Below, piece by piece: positions 36,157 through 49,013 of a stretch of DNA of 64,000 nt (its first letter is position 1; each line of letters begins with the position of its first letter). Made by a program: the position numbers and the translations under genes. The stretch is from assembly GCF_000002985.6 (NCBI RefSeq), contig NC_003279.8, forward strand, positions 10,106,001-10,170,000, in the 5' to 3' direction. The DNA is from Caenorhabditis elegans (Eukaryota; Nematoda; Chromadorea; Rhabditida; Rhabditidae). The notes under the pieces were generated by a model, which was given only the letters and a program-made list of their open reading frames with translations, did not search any database and was not told the DNA's origin.

Positions 36157-39100
36157 CGACTGATATGTTTTTGTAAATTAAAGTTAGGTTTTAAAATTAA
36201 AATCGATTCATTTGACTTTACAATGTGTTTCCACATCTTTAGTTCATTTTATTAAATAGGCTAAATTTTTAATTCAAAAATAGTTCAGAAATTTGAAATT
36301 GTGACAAAGTTAAAATGAAATTTAGAGAACATAAAAATGCCAATTTTCGATCATATTAGAAAGTTTCATTTCATTCAGAACAGATCACCCAACTCCACAT
36401 TTAATTTAAATTTATAAAAATAAACAACAAAATATTGTGATCCAAATATCAATTTTTGAAAGAAAAAATAATTAAGAAAAAACTGCTTCCGCCTACATGG
36501 AAACTTAGTTTAGTTAATTTGACTAACTAAGTTGAGCAAGACACAGAAATAGGTCTATTGCATTTGAAATTTGAGTTTTTTTTTTCGAAAGAACAACTTC
36601 CGGTTGAACTATTCCACTGATGAGATGGAAATACACCAGACAAGCTCTTTCACGGATAGAACTTCATTTAAATTTTCCAATGTTTTATCTTTGTTTTTCG
36701 ATCTCTTCAATTTCAGTGGAAAAAGTGTCAGTTTCTTCTCAATCTTTCTCTCTCGTCTTGTGCACTTCACTCCCCGTTAATTATGAGAAAAACGCTTTTC
36801 TTTGTTTTTTCTACTTAAGTTCAAATTTTTGAGGTTAAAAAAATAAAACCGGTTCAGTACAAGAAAACAGTTGAACATTCTTCAGATCTTTAGACTTTCT
36901 TCAATTTTCTTTTTTTCTTCCTTCAGGTGTCAAATTACACACATTTTGCGTAGTTGTCGTCGAGTTTTAACACATATACTATGTCTAGATAGCATTTTGA
37001 ACCCAACTCAGTTTTTAGTTTAATATGTTTATTTTAGACAATATATTGATATTATATTTTGGACTTGGTTTCCTTTCTTTCTGTGAAGTTTGAATTGTCA
37101 TATAACCTTTTTAGAAATTGAAATATTTAATTATTAGCCGCGACTTACCAAGTAATATGTGAGATATACAAATGTGCACAGGGAAACGGCTATAAGATTT
37201 TTCAACAAAAAAAATTACAAAGTAATATGAAAAATAAGTGGAAAATGAGATGAAAACAGAATTTTTTAAATTTTCAAACCAAATGTAGAATTAAAAAAAA
37301 AAAGTCCTCAGCCTAAGCCTAAGCCGCCTTCAATTCGTTATTCTTCTCCTCTAATTTTAAAATTAGAAATCAAAAACCAACTATTTTCATATTCACTACA
37401 CATTTCCTCTAGGGACTATTAACATCTTACTTTTTGTCGCATTCTAAGTTTTTTTTTTGGATACAGCAAATTTGTTTTCTGTAAACAGCAAACTGCAGTT
37501 TTTCTCAATACAGTAGTGAGCAACTTCAACAAGATTTCTATTAAAAACTTTCACAAACAGAAAATACACCGCATTTTTGTTGTTTTTACGAATGTGACAC
37601 GTACGGGACTTTTTTTTTGACAAATTGAGCTCATCTGGGGAAATGGACGAAGATACTAGAGAGAACGGGAAGAATATGGAAAAACAAGACGATTTATGAC
37701 ACAATTTTGCTTTTTTCTAGTTCAGAAAGCGGGCAGCGATAACTTTTTGGAAATAGTTACTTTACAGGGATACCTTTTTTTGAAGGTTTTGAAGGAGTCT
37801 TAACATTTTCTGAAAACATAGTTTTAGCTCAGATAGTTTTACTTTATTCCTTTGATTTTGTAAACTTTACATTTGAATTTGAGAAATTACCCTTTCACAG
37901 AACAATTTCTAAGTTCCGGTTAGGATCTACCAAAATCTCTAGTATTTTCTTGGCTTAATATTGATTGCTTCCCATATTTAATTCCTTGACAAAGAAAATC
38001 AATAATTAACATTTGTTTTGATCTTTTATATTTTTCGAACAACATCGAAAATTATTGGAAGCCAGTTGTTCGTCAAAACCAACCGATTCCCCCATTCCAT
38101 CAAAATGTGTTGTCAAGTTAACTCAGTTTCTCGACGTTTTTTAATGTTTTTTAGAACGCAGTTAAATACTTTTCATAATTTATAGGACTTTTCTTTTACT
38201 GATGAAAAGAGTCTTGTAAATCTGGTATTTGAAAGTATAAATATTTAAAATCTCAGACAGGGAGTAGTGCCTTTGGGGTAACTATCTAGATGAAGTTCAT
38301 TTTGCTAATACTCAACCAACTTTGCCAGTATATCAGTTTCATTGATTTTCTCAACTACCCATTTTTCAAGACAATATACTATATAGATTAAAATATTTTT
38401 TAACTTTCTTCAAATTTCTAATTTTGAAGTTCCTACTTTTGTCCAACCAAATAATATGTTGCCTCGTATTTACAATCAATTAATTGTTGCTTTTACGTGC
38501 ATTTTGTTGTTTTCTTCCCATAAAAATATTTGAACTTTCCATCCGTGTTTTGACTTCCTCTTCATCATCTTTTCCAACTTCCATTTTCTCTGTACCAGGC
38601 GTTCTCGGAACAAATTATGTGTCTATAAAAATTGCATTTACATTGATCTTCTTGTTAGAATACTTTTCAAACTTTTATATTTTAACATTTTGCGGGTTTA
38701 TGAAGCTGATTTCTTTAGGAATGTCTATTGTTGATTTCTACTATTTGAACTGTAATTTTCATGTTGGGTTTTTTCCAATATGAGGGCAATTTTCGGAACT
38801 TGAGAACTTCTGTTCTTTTAAAAGAGTAGAGGATACGGGAAAATCATTGAAGCTGAAAGTTTGGACTCCCAATATAATAAGTATAACAAAGAAAAAAGGG
38901 AAAATTGTTGATTAATTGGAAGAAAAACCATTTCAAAATCATAAAAAAGAAATTAAAGAGCCTGCAATTCAAACTCGCGCGCAAATTATTTTATACAGAA
39001 ATTCAAATTTTGAAGATTCTTCCAAAATTTTAATGGAATTTTTATTTCACATAACTACCCCACATCCACTACTCTTTCCTTTTAGTAAAATTAAACATTT

Positions 39101-41331
39101 TCATCATTTTCATCGTTTGCTTAAATTTTTTTATTGTTGAGCCAAGGAATTCTCCTCATTTCTTCTATCTTGCTCCAATGTTTTTATGATCAGTTGACCC
39201 ATCTAAATTGCAACATTCCGTTTATTTTTTTTCTTCCTCCAATTCTCACTCTTGTATTCGAGCGGGACCAGTTGTCCTCACTTTTCCGACTTCTCCATCA
39301 ATCCGTCCATCTTTTCTCTCGATTCTCTTGGAACTCTTCTTCTATTTTTCAGTCTCTAAAAGTGTCCGCACATTTATTTCGGGGGTCCCTTTCTTTTCTC
39401 TTATCCCTCTTTATATCCCGCCCACTTTTCTCTTACTTTTTTATCCCTCTTTCATTTTTTTTTGTGCTTCTATTGCTCTCTCGGGGGATGAGTTGACAAT
39501 TGGGGAGAAGGGAAGGAGTGAATTGAATAGGTACGTACTTTTAGCACGATGAATTCAATTTGACTACATTTACTTATTTATTTATGACGTGGCAAGATTA
39601 CTGTAGTGTTCCTTTGTGCTTTTAGATAATTGTCTGATACTCTTGGAGCGGCAACCTTCATACTTTCACTAGAAGTTTGAAAGCAATTTTTCAGTTATTT
39701 TTTTGGCGATTGGGGTATTCCAAAAATATTTCAGAAATTTTGAATTTCAAGCTGATACTATTTTGCAATTTTTGCCAAATCTCAACTTAAATTCCTTCTT
39801 CAGAGAACACGGAGAATCAGGTTTTCACTCATTTTAATTGATTTTCTGATCACTTTCTGATAAGTTTGAATTATATTTTTTAAGTAACCTAAGAAAACAC
39901 AAGAAAACACCTTGAAACTCAATTTAAAAAAGTAAAAACTGAGAATTAGAATGCATTTTGGATGCAAGATCGATCCATTGTACCAAGCTCTAACAAAAGC
40001 GTGGGAATTAGGAAAAAACGGAAAAATTTAGATTTTTAACAGAATAATTTCTTTTTATTCGAGGCTTTTTACAGTTTTTCTGAAGAAACTCGTCTTGAAA
40101 AAAAACATAACATTGTAAAAAGTCTCAAGCTAAAAAATTTCTCATGTCTCTTGTCTTATGATGTCATAGAGCTAGTGCTCTTATATCTTATGCTGTTTCA
40201 AAGATTTACAAGATTCAAAGGTCAGTGACTACTTTGCAAAAACTGAAAGTTTAACCTAGAACCCTTTAACTTTGACCAACCTAATTAATATCATTAGATT
40301 TTGGAGGCTACTTAGTTGTCCCTTTCATCCAAAATCTTCATGGCCTTTTTGACTCATCTCTTTTTCTTCTTCTATCCCAGAAAAAATCTAAAAATAACCT
40401 CTCTTTTTCCATTTGAAGCTTCATCAAACTGTCATTTCAAATGTATTTCTTTGGGTTTTATGCTTTTTTCGTTTTCGTGTTTTTTGCCAAAGTGTTGCTT
40501 TTGAAGACCACTATATCGAACTATAGCTACTTGGATATCGTGTTTTTGTTTAATTTTTTGAATTCATAACGGAAAAATCATGTTGTCTGAAATTATTTCT
40601 CTCGTCAGGTTATTTTTTAATTTCTATAATTGAACCAAATCGAATAGTTACGTTTTGCAGTTATTTTTTTATTTATTGTTCCAAAAATGTTAAAAAATCA
40701 CTATACTAATCTATAATTTTTCGGTTTTCCGGTACATTTTGTCCAATTTTCCGAGATTATTATTAAAAATTTTTAATCGAAAATGTCCTTCATTCAAATT
40801 TAAATTTCTCCATTTTCCTTGAGAAATATTGAAAAATAAAATTTTTATACACATTGGCATTGGAATCCGGAGTTTAAAAAAACATTCTCCTAGTTTTGTA
40901 GAAATATTTCACTAGTCAATGAACTTGTAATATTTCAACAACTAGTACATTTAGATCATTGAACTTTAAACACATCATTCCTTGAGATTTCTTGTCCTTA
41001 ACAAATCCTCCCAGGAGAACTCCCCTCAAAAGACCCCAGTTTTCGGTGTTTACACGTCTTTCAAACATTTTCCACTTCACTACATATTTGAATCGGTCAG
41101 AGTGTCGGCACGGCTTTTTAGTTGCCGTTTTTGGTCTTCTGGAGAGAGCTTTTCCGTCTCTTCTCTCACTCACTTCAGCTTTTTATTGTTCAAAAACATG
41201 TATTTCTCTGCATAGGTTCGATGATCTAAATTATTTGGTTTAAAATTCTAATGAATTTTGAAATTTACTTACAGTCCGTTTTTTTTCATTTTTAGTTTTG
41301 ACAGTAATCTGTAAAAATTTTCAGAAATTGA
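36157..41331. other. Non-coding, T-rich stretch upstream of the GPCR gene
   Basis: No gene is supported. The plus strand is strikingly T-rich over several kilobases (about 36.6-41.2 kb), as expected for a transcribed intron or long 5' flank of the GPCR gene. The open frames here are Phe/Ser/Leu-rich consequences of that composition. An acceptor-like TTTTCAG stands directly before the GPCR start, so a distant non-coding first exon or leader trans-splicing is possible. Confidence 0.45.
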
Positions 41332-44099
41332 ATGGAATTAAACTCGACATTTGTTGAAGAAGATGATTCAACATTTATGTCAATTGCAGTAATTCTTGAA
41401 TCAATTCAAGGTTCAAGTTCATTTGAATGGATTCGAACTAATTTGAGGCATTTATTGCCTATATTTTGTTTTATTGGAATTCTTGGAAATTCTATGGCAT
41501 TGATTCTGATCAGGTGGGTTTTGGCTTTTGAAATGTGGTAAGATTCTTAAGGCCAAGGGGAAAAATGGAACAAAATTTGGGTTTAGAATTATAAAATTAA
41601 AATGGTTTTGAAATTTACTGTAAATATTTTCTGAAAATTTTAGTTTTTCGAATTTCAACTTTTGCATTCTTGAAAACAAACATAAAAGTCTAGTGGATTT
41701 CTCACCTTTTTTGTAGAGAATTTTTTCCCATAAATTTTCTCTATATTTTTCATAGAGTTATATTTTTGGAAATTATTTGCTCTAGAAATTCAGTATTTTT
41801 TTCTAGCCAAGATTTAGAAACAGTACACTTATTTGCACGAGCTTTCAAACTCTTTTACATTCGAAAAAATCGAATGGCCGTTGAAGCATGAACTTTACCC
41901 ATGTGCCAATTTATTGTTTGAATTATCAACACACACATTGAAGTGAAATTTTATGCGGAAAATTTCAGTTTTGCTTTTGAAATATTTTTCAGTTTTTAAT
42001 TTGAAAATTGAGCACGAAACATGTATATTTTGTAACAAGTGATTAATTTTTCAGGACAAATTTCTGGTTGAGAAGGCTAACATCAAACATCTACCTCTGC
42101 ACTTTATCAGTATCATCATGTTTTTTTCTACTTACGGTTATCATTTCATGGGCAGATACATATATGGGATTACCACTTTATTCAGAATCTGAACTTGGTT
42201 GCAAGTTCTTCTCATTTCTTGCTCATTTTAGTGATTTTATCTGTGTTTGGATGATTTCATTGATCTCTTGTGATCGAATGATCGTACTTTATAGACCTAG
42301 TAAGTATTTATTACTCTTCAAATCAAATGTTTCTATTTCCAGGAATCAGAAAATGGGTTTGCACGAAGAAATTCTCTCGAAACATGACAATTGGCTTTGT
42401 GTTATCATCAGTTGTCCTCTACAGCTGGCTATTTCTACTTGCTGGTCTTCAAATTTATAGATTAAAAGATGGAACTGAAAACACGTTTTGTGGATTGAGT
42501 CAGGATGTCAATTTATTTGGGTTAGTTAAGAATTTGAAAAAACAAGTTCAAACTAGATATTTTCAAACTTTTCAAGAATTTTAAGACCGCCTGTTTCACG
42601 TTTGAATATTATGTTTCGACTTGTAGCAATACTCGACGTTTATCAAAAATGACAATTTTCAAATTTTTCAGATTCCAAGTGGACCAACATTACTTCATGT
42701 TCACCCTCATGGATACAGCTCTTTGCACACTTCTTCCAGCAATTCTCATCATCATTGTCAACTCATTCTCCACATATCGGTATCGTCAATGCATGAAAAT
42801 CTACTCGTCTGGCGTGCTCCGTGTTCGATTTGTGCGTGCTCCAACAACTCAACAACAGCAGCAACAACTCAACAATGATACCATTCAATTTGTAAGTCTT
42901 CTGTTTCTTGTTTCTTTCGGCTTTTTTTGTTTGGTCGGGGTTTCTTTGAAAATACAAAGCAACAAGGAAAAACAAAGAAATATCCATAAAAAACAAGAGA
43001 TGAGTTGGATAAATGATGCCTTCTTCTCACTGATTTATTAGTTTTCTTTTTTTATTGTTTTTCTGGTTTCTGAAGAGTTTGAGGCCAAATGGACCAGGGA
43101 GTATCTCAATAAAACATCGGAAATTGATTTTTTTTTTGAAAAATGTTAACAACTGTAAAAGATGTTTTGATCTCGTCGAAGATTAACGATTTTGCACTTT
43201 TTGCAAAATGGAAGTAGTTTTGGAATATTTTTTAAAAATTGTGAAAGACTTTGGGGAAACTACAGAAAAAGTTGCTTTAAAGAAATTGGCCTCTCAAAAA
43301 TCTTGGCACTAACACCGTACTAACTTAACATATTTTAGAATAAAAAAATCAAACACCTGATAAATATTATTTTTCAGGAAGAGACAACAGTGAAAAAATA
43401 TCTTCTGAGCACAGACAATACACATTCAAATCTTCCCACGAGTTCAACTCAATCCAGAAATTGCGGAAAACTTCGAAGTTCTGATTTACAATTGAGCAGA
43501 ACACTTATCATTGTCACTAGGTAAGATGAATAAGAATATCATACTTTTATTTTATTATTTTTCAGCACATTTGTTCTTCTGAATGTACCAAGTTATGCAA
43601 TGCGTATTCTTCAATCAATAATCAGTTCAGCTGGACCATTATTCAATTTTGTATATTATGTTACTTTGCTCATCTATTATTTACATCATGCTGTTTTATT
43701 CTATATGTACATTTTCTGGAGGTAAGTAACTCTTATAATTAAAAGGTTTTTGAATTTAAATTTTCAGTCCTCAAATGAAAAAACAACTGAAACCGACGGC
43801 GATGCGACTTTTGGAATGCTATTGCCTGAAGACTGTTCCAGATTTTGGACATCGATCTACTTCAACACAAGGTAAAGAACTTGGATAATGAAATGAAATA
43901 TGGAAAGTGAAATTTCCAGATTTCATCTGAAAGTCTTAAAATGATCTTAAATTACTACAGGATAATCAGGATAAACACACACACACACACCCACTTCATA
44001 CAAACGGGTTTTCACTTCTCATTTGATTGCTTTTTTGAACCGGTAAATTGCATAATTTGTTGTTTTCTTTATTTTATTTCAGATTTCATTAATGAATAA
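41332..44099 (+). CDS. Class A (rhodopsin-like) G-protein-coupled receptor, orphan (414 aa)
   Basis: Eight exons (41332-41513, 42055-42299, 42343-42520, 42672-42891, 43378-43520, 43566-43721, 43768-43871, 44083-44099) join in frame to give 414 residues. The protein shows an extracellular N-terminus with an NST glycosylation site, TM1 with the GNS motif (FIGILGNSMALILIR), TM2, TM3 with an ionic-lock variant (SCDRMIVLYRP instead of DRY), a TM3-adjacent cysteine (GCKFF), TM4, a second-loop cysteine (NTFCGLS), TM5, a long third loop with a poly-Gln run, TM6 (TLIIVTSTFVLLNVPSYAMR) and TM7 ending YMYIFWSPQMKK. The layout suggests a neuropeptide or biogenic ligand receptor of a nematode-expanded group, signalling through G proteins at the plasma membrane. 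I cannot name the ligand. It is convergent with the gene ending at 44401. Confidence 0.88.
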
Positions 44100-44400
44100 A
44101 ATAATAATCATTTCAATTTTTGTTTTTGTGTAGTTTGTACGTAATGTGGCTAGAGCAACTATTCATATAGAATCTGTATGGCAGGCATTTTACAAAGAGC
44201 ATTCCACGGGATTTTGCACAACGGGAGAGCAAGACGTGCGCGAAGAACTTGGTTGGACTGTATTAGTCTTGAATGGGATATTAGGCAAGAGTTTATTATA
44301 CAATCGTTTTGGTTTCAAAGTCAGAAACCCGTCAATTCGAATCAATATGCAAATTTCAACAAATTCAACACTTTTAAAGTATAAAATATGAAACATATAT

Positions 44401-47236
44401 CTACAGTTTTTCACAAAATGGGTGACTTGGATATCCGAATGTTTCGAAATCAAGTTGAAGACGAATCGATCTCTCAGAAGCCAAGTATCCAACTGAAAGA
44501 GTTGTGTTTAGAGCACGGGCGGTCTGGACACCACACACGGTAACCAATTGCTCGAGAAGACATAGACGCATCTGAAAATTGATTGTTACTTTCTGCTCCA
44601 TGTTTTCAAACAATAATTTGGAAAATACGTATCCAAAAATACTACACAATTTAAATTACTTTTATATGACTCTTTTTTGAGTGATTTTGAAGGCAACTTT
44701 CAGTCAGCAACTTGACAACTTTATTATAAAGTAACTGGCAGTTAGCTGCCAAAGTTTAGCAGAAGTAACAAACTTTTAGTAGAAAGTTGCAAAAGATTGG
44801 CTAAAAGTTGGTAAAAGTTGGACACAAAGCTGACAAAAATCGGCAACATTGCCAGAGCTGGGCAGAAAGTTACAAAAGTCTTGCAGAATGTTACAAAATG
44901 TACAATTTTTTTATAAGAAAGTTTTGACAGAAAGTTGCACCCAATTTCCTAGATAACTGTAGAGTTATGGCATTGTTCTATTTTAAAAACAACTGCTACA
45001 TCATCTAAAACTAACCTTTTTAAAAGCAAGACACTTTGATCCTTCTGCATAATTGATAAACTTCATTGTGTCTGTGAATACTTGTTCTCTTCTCTCTTTT
45101 AAAGATTTCACAGTTTGAATTGCTGAATTATATACTGAATTGATCTTGTTATTCACTTTTTCTCGAAGAACTGAATACTCGGAGATTTCCTGAAAAAAAC
45201 AATTGAACTTATTATTTCCTGGAGACCAAAATAACAAAATAGTATACTCCAATATAATCTTTTGAAACATGTAAACCCAATTTGTACTTGAAAGAAAATA
45301 AATAAAAACCTTTTCACAAGAACCCATCCATTGCTGAGTCTGTCCAAGACATGGATAAACTCTTGTCGCATAATCCTCTTCGACACATTCGTGCTCGAAC
45401 ATTTGTCTAAAAGGTTTAAAAATTCATACTTTCGAATTGTATTGATAATACCTATTAGCTCCATCTTGCATTAATTCAGCAATTCTTTGATTAGTTTTTT
45501 CTTCTCCTTCATAATAAAGACCACATTCAAGTTGCTGCTCGTGTTTCGCACACGCCTGAATTTTTTTTTTGAATTACAAAATCCAGATTTTTTTCAGAGG
45601 TCATAAAATGTATCAAACAAGCCTTCAAGTTTTCTATAATTATAAAACTCTACAATAAAAAAATACATACAAAGTTCACAACTTTCTTCATATCAACGGG
45701 CGGTAAAGTGACAAAAGCTGCGAAGAATTTGTTAAGCCCGATGGTTCTCAGAGCAGTGGCATCCGATTTTCGATAGCTTCTGAAATTTTACGTATGTATG
45801 AGGGGGGGGGGGGCTCAGAATTGTTTTAAAATAATTTATACAAAGATTATGTAAAAATTAATAAGGAGAAAATGTATCAATCAAAAAATTTTAAGAGGTT
45901 TTTAAAAAATTTATTGTTCCCGAGTACCTTTTAAAAAATTCAGAAGTAGGAGCCTTTAAACGTGTAGGTAAAACATGCCCCATTGTAATATCTTTAGGTG
46001 TCTATTCAACAAATGTCCTTAAAATTTGAAAAATCCAATTGACCACAAACCTTTTTACAACATTCTTTTCTATATCGGCTATCAATTCGTCATCAATTGA
46101 ATTGCATTTTTGTAGTCCATCAAGACATAGCAAATGTCTGGAAAATGAAATATTTATTAGAAATTCTCATCAACCCGCAAGATCAGACATCCACAAAATC
46201 ATCATTTTAGAATATACTTCCGGAAGCTTTTGATTCGAATGAGCTGGTTTTTTTTTTGAGAGAGAGAGCTCATCAAAACATAAATAACTAAAGTGAAGAA
46301 ACTACAAACTACATCACGGATGGGATAGTTGTTAAAACTTGTGACTTTCATAACTTAAAACGAGTATTTTCAAAGCAAAAAAAAAAAAGTTTTATTAATT
46401 TTTTTTTTTGGAATTTCTCTGATAAAAAATTGTTTTCTTTAAAACTTTACTGTGAGAACGAATTTTTTGAAGATTATATATTGCTTTAAAAAATCAACAT
46501 GTTTTTTTTAAATAAATGTGTATTGTTTCTTGGATTTGTTTCTAAATTAAATAAAAAAATTTTGCGAATTTCAAACGTTCAATTTTATTTTTTTCGATTT
46601 TTGATTTTCTCTGAAAAATTTCAAAAACTCTATTATTTTTACCGTGCTTAATCATAAATTCTGTGATTGTCTAGTGATCTCAGTGAACTTAATCGTCACA
46701 GTCAGCAGACAAAAACTGTAAGAAGTTTATGGAAACTTATTGTTTCTCCTCTGTTCCCCCTATACAACTAGATTTCCCCTCTATCATAACTACAACCTCT
46801 TGTGGTCATTATCATCGTTCCCTCAACGGAAGTGTAAAATCTTCACACTTTCCATTATTCCCCCTATTACTTTTTTGACGACAAAAGAAAGGTGAAAAGA
46901 TGATAACGTCATGAGATACGAGTGTACTATTTTTGGAAGATAAGGATTACTAAAATAGAAAATGCCTACCGATCTTTTGCCGAGAGACTGTCCAATTTGA
47001 TGGCTTGAGAATAGACATGACGAGCTGAAAACATTTGAAATTTTGGAAAACTGGTTTGAGATATCAAAACACAAATTTCAATGTCTCGCAAGTAGATTGA
47101 ACATTAATGAAGAACATCATTTTTTGGTTTGAACCAAAAATTTTACAAGTACAGTAATGATCAGATTTGAGTAAAACATTAAAAGGAAACTTATACTGAT
47201 ATGCCTGTTTTTGGCTCTTTTCTTGATTTTTTGCAT
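44401..47236 (-). CDS. Cysteine-rich protein resembling nematode DUF19/T20D4.11-type (278 aa)
   Basis: Eight minus-strand exons (47197-47236, 46970-47024, 46051-46137, 45671-45779, 45452-45555, 45310-45406, 45016-45189, 44401-44571) join in consistent phase to give 278 residues. Eleven cysteines occur in spaced pairs (LCLDGLQKC, ACAKHEQQLEC, HECVEED, YPCLGQ, GSCEK, SKCLAFKKMRLCLLEQLVTVC, PFC), a layout that reminds me of the secreted DUF19 family found in nematodes. The family call is moderate. The first exon is uncertain: the only in-frame ATG I found gives a basic start (MQKIKKRAKNRH) with no signal peptide, so an upstream exon encoding one may be missing. A run of 12 G lies in the intron at 45780-46050. 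Function unknown. Confidence 0.62.
45802..45813 (+). repeat. Poly-G tract (G12)
   Basis: Twelve consecutive guanines follow GTATGA in an intron of the minus-strand cysteine-rich gene. Long mono-G tracts can form G-quadruplexes and are known deletion-prone sites in C. elegans lacking the DOG-1/FANCJ helicase. Confidence 0.95.
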
Positions 47237-49013
47237 AAGGCTCAATTTCTGCAAACAATTTGAAAGCCTATTAAATCTGTCAAAGTTTAGCAGAAAGTAT
47301 CCAAAGTTTGTCGGAAAGTTTCAAGGGTTTGCCAAAAAATTGACAAACTTTGGCAGAAAGTTAGACAAGTCTGACAACGAGTATTAAAGTTTCCCAGGGT
47401 ATTACTAACTTTTTGTGTTGGAAAACGTTGTTTGTTGCCATTAGACTCCAAGAAGAAGAATATCAAAAAGATCGGAAAATTCTTTTTTTTTTAATTTCTA
47501 ATGTGATTTGAAAACGGCAAACAATTAAAAACTAGGTGGTCTATTTTGAGTCTATTTTGGGCCAGATTTTATTTAATTATGATATTTTAAAATTGTTTTA
47601 ATATGGACAATGTTGAGTATATGCATGGTATAAACAATCTGAAGAAAAAATACCAAACACAGTTTTTGGAGTAAAATTTTCAAAGTAAAATTTTCCATTT
47701 TCCAGGCACAAATTCTATTTATTTTGCTGGTCTTCAATATAATGAGATTTAGTTCATTGGTTTCAGTAGCTCAATAGCTCCTTCAGGATTTTTTCAATTC
47801 AAAATTATTTTCCTTCAATTTATCAACATTCAGTAAGTGCTCAAAGAAAGATGAATGATGAGCCATTAGTAATTTCTTCATTCATTTCTATATCTTCATC
47901 TCCTCGACTAAAAATATATGGCTTGATATGTCAATATCTCACGTAGAGTGTTTCTCTGGCTCTTCCCAAAAAATTTCATATTTTCTATATTTCTCTAATG
48001 CATTTATCACCCTCTCTCTCTCAACTACTATCTTTTTTCCATCCACATCATCATAAGTGTCAACCACCATTTTAGCTCCTTTTCCGCTTTTTTTTTCTTT
48101 TTTTGCATCAATTTCAACTCAATTCATTTTGATAAAAGTTCAGCGAGGCTTTTCTTTCTCAATTTCTCTTATAAAGATAATTAAGAAAAAGATTGGAACA
48201 AAAAAGTTAAAGGCCAATGACGTGCCAAGTGTAGTTACCAAATTTTGAAATGCAGTTTCTTACATAGAATAATATTGAAAAACTGATAAATTGTAAACAG
48301 CTTATTGAACTTCAAAATAATCAAAAAAAATTTCAAAAATTTCAAAATTGGTCATTTAAAAAATTTTCAATTTTAATTTTAATTCACAATTTTTTGGTTT
48401 CCAGATTTTTGGTCGAATCGAAAATTTTAGAATTTTCATTTTAATAACTTTTTAAATATTTTAAAAGTTAACGTTTGCGTTTTTTTTTCGATTTTTCGAT
48501 ATTCAAAAATAAACTTTAAAAACGTATAACATTTTTATAATTATAGACAATTAATTTTTAAACTTTTAGTTTTTAAATTTTCTGGTTTTAAATATTCTAA
48601 AAAATCTACTTTTTTTATTTTCCGATTTATCTGTTTTCTATTCATCTATCACACTTTTTTGAATATAAGGATATCCTTTATTTTTACTTTAATTGTACCA
48701 ACTGCCAGACTTTTTCATATCTTAATTTGACTTTAATGGATTTGGTTAGAAAAAATTTTAAGAAAGAATTTGAATCACGAGAAAGGTAGGTAGGCACGTA
48801 GGTAGACAAAAAAAGGAAAAGGAATACACGACAAAGCGTCTTATTTCTCAAAAACTATGAGCATCTCTTTTAGAAAAGTGCAATTAATCTAATTTTTCAA
48901 ATTCAAGCCAACCTTGTATTCCAATGATTTTTGCTGCTTCAATTTGCTGACTACTTGCTTTATGCCATGCTAGAAAAGAAGACGCCGATAGGGAATATTC
49001 AACAAAATAGAAG
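47237..49013. other. Intergenic region between divergent genes
   Basis: No gene is supported. It is very AT-rich, with long A/T homopolymer runs at 48.3-48.6 kb. It separates the minus-strand cysteine-rich gene from the plus-strand RSPH3-like gene and must contain both promoters, together with any missed 5' exon of the former. Confidence 0.5.

Noticed and set aside
38484-39552. Several Phe/Ser/Leu-rich frames of 99-120 codons resembling membrane proteins.
   Set aside because: They follow the T-rich composition of the strand. None joins into a multi-exon model or shows charged or loop patterns of real transporters or receptors.
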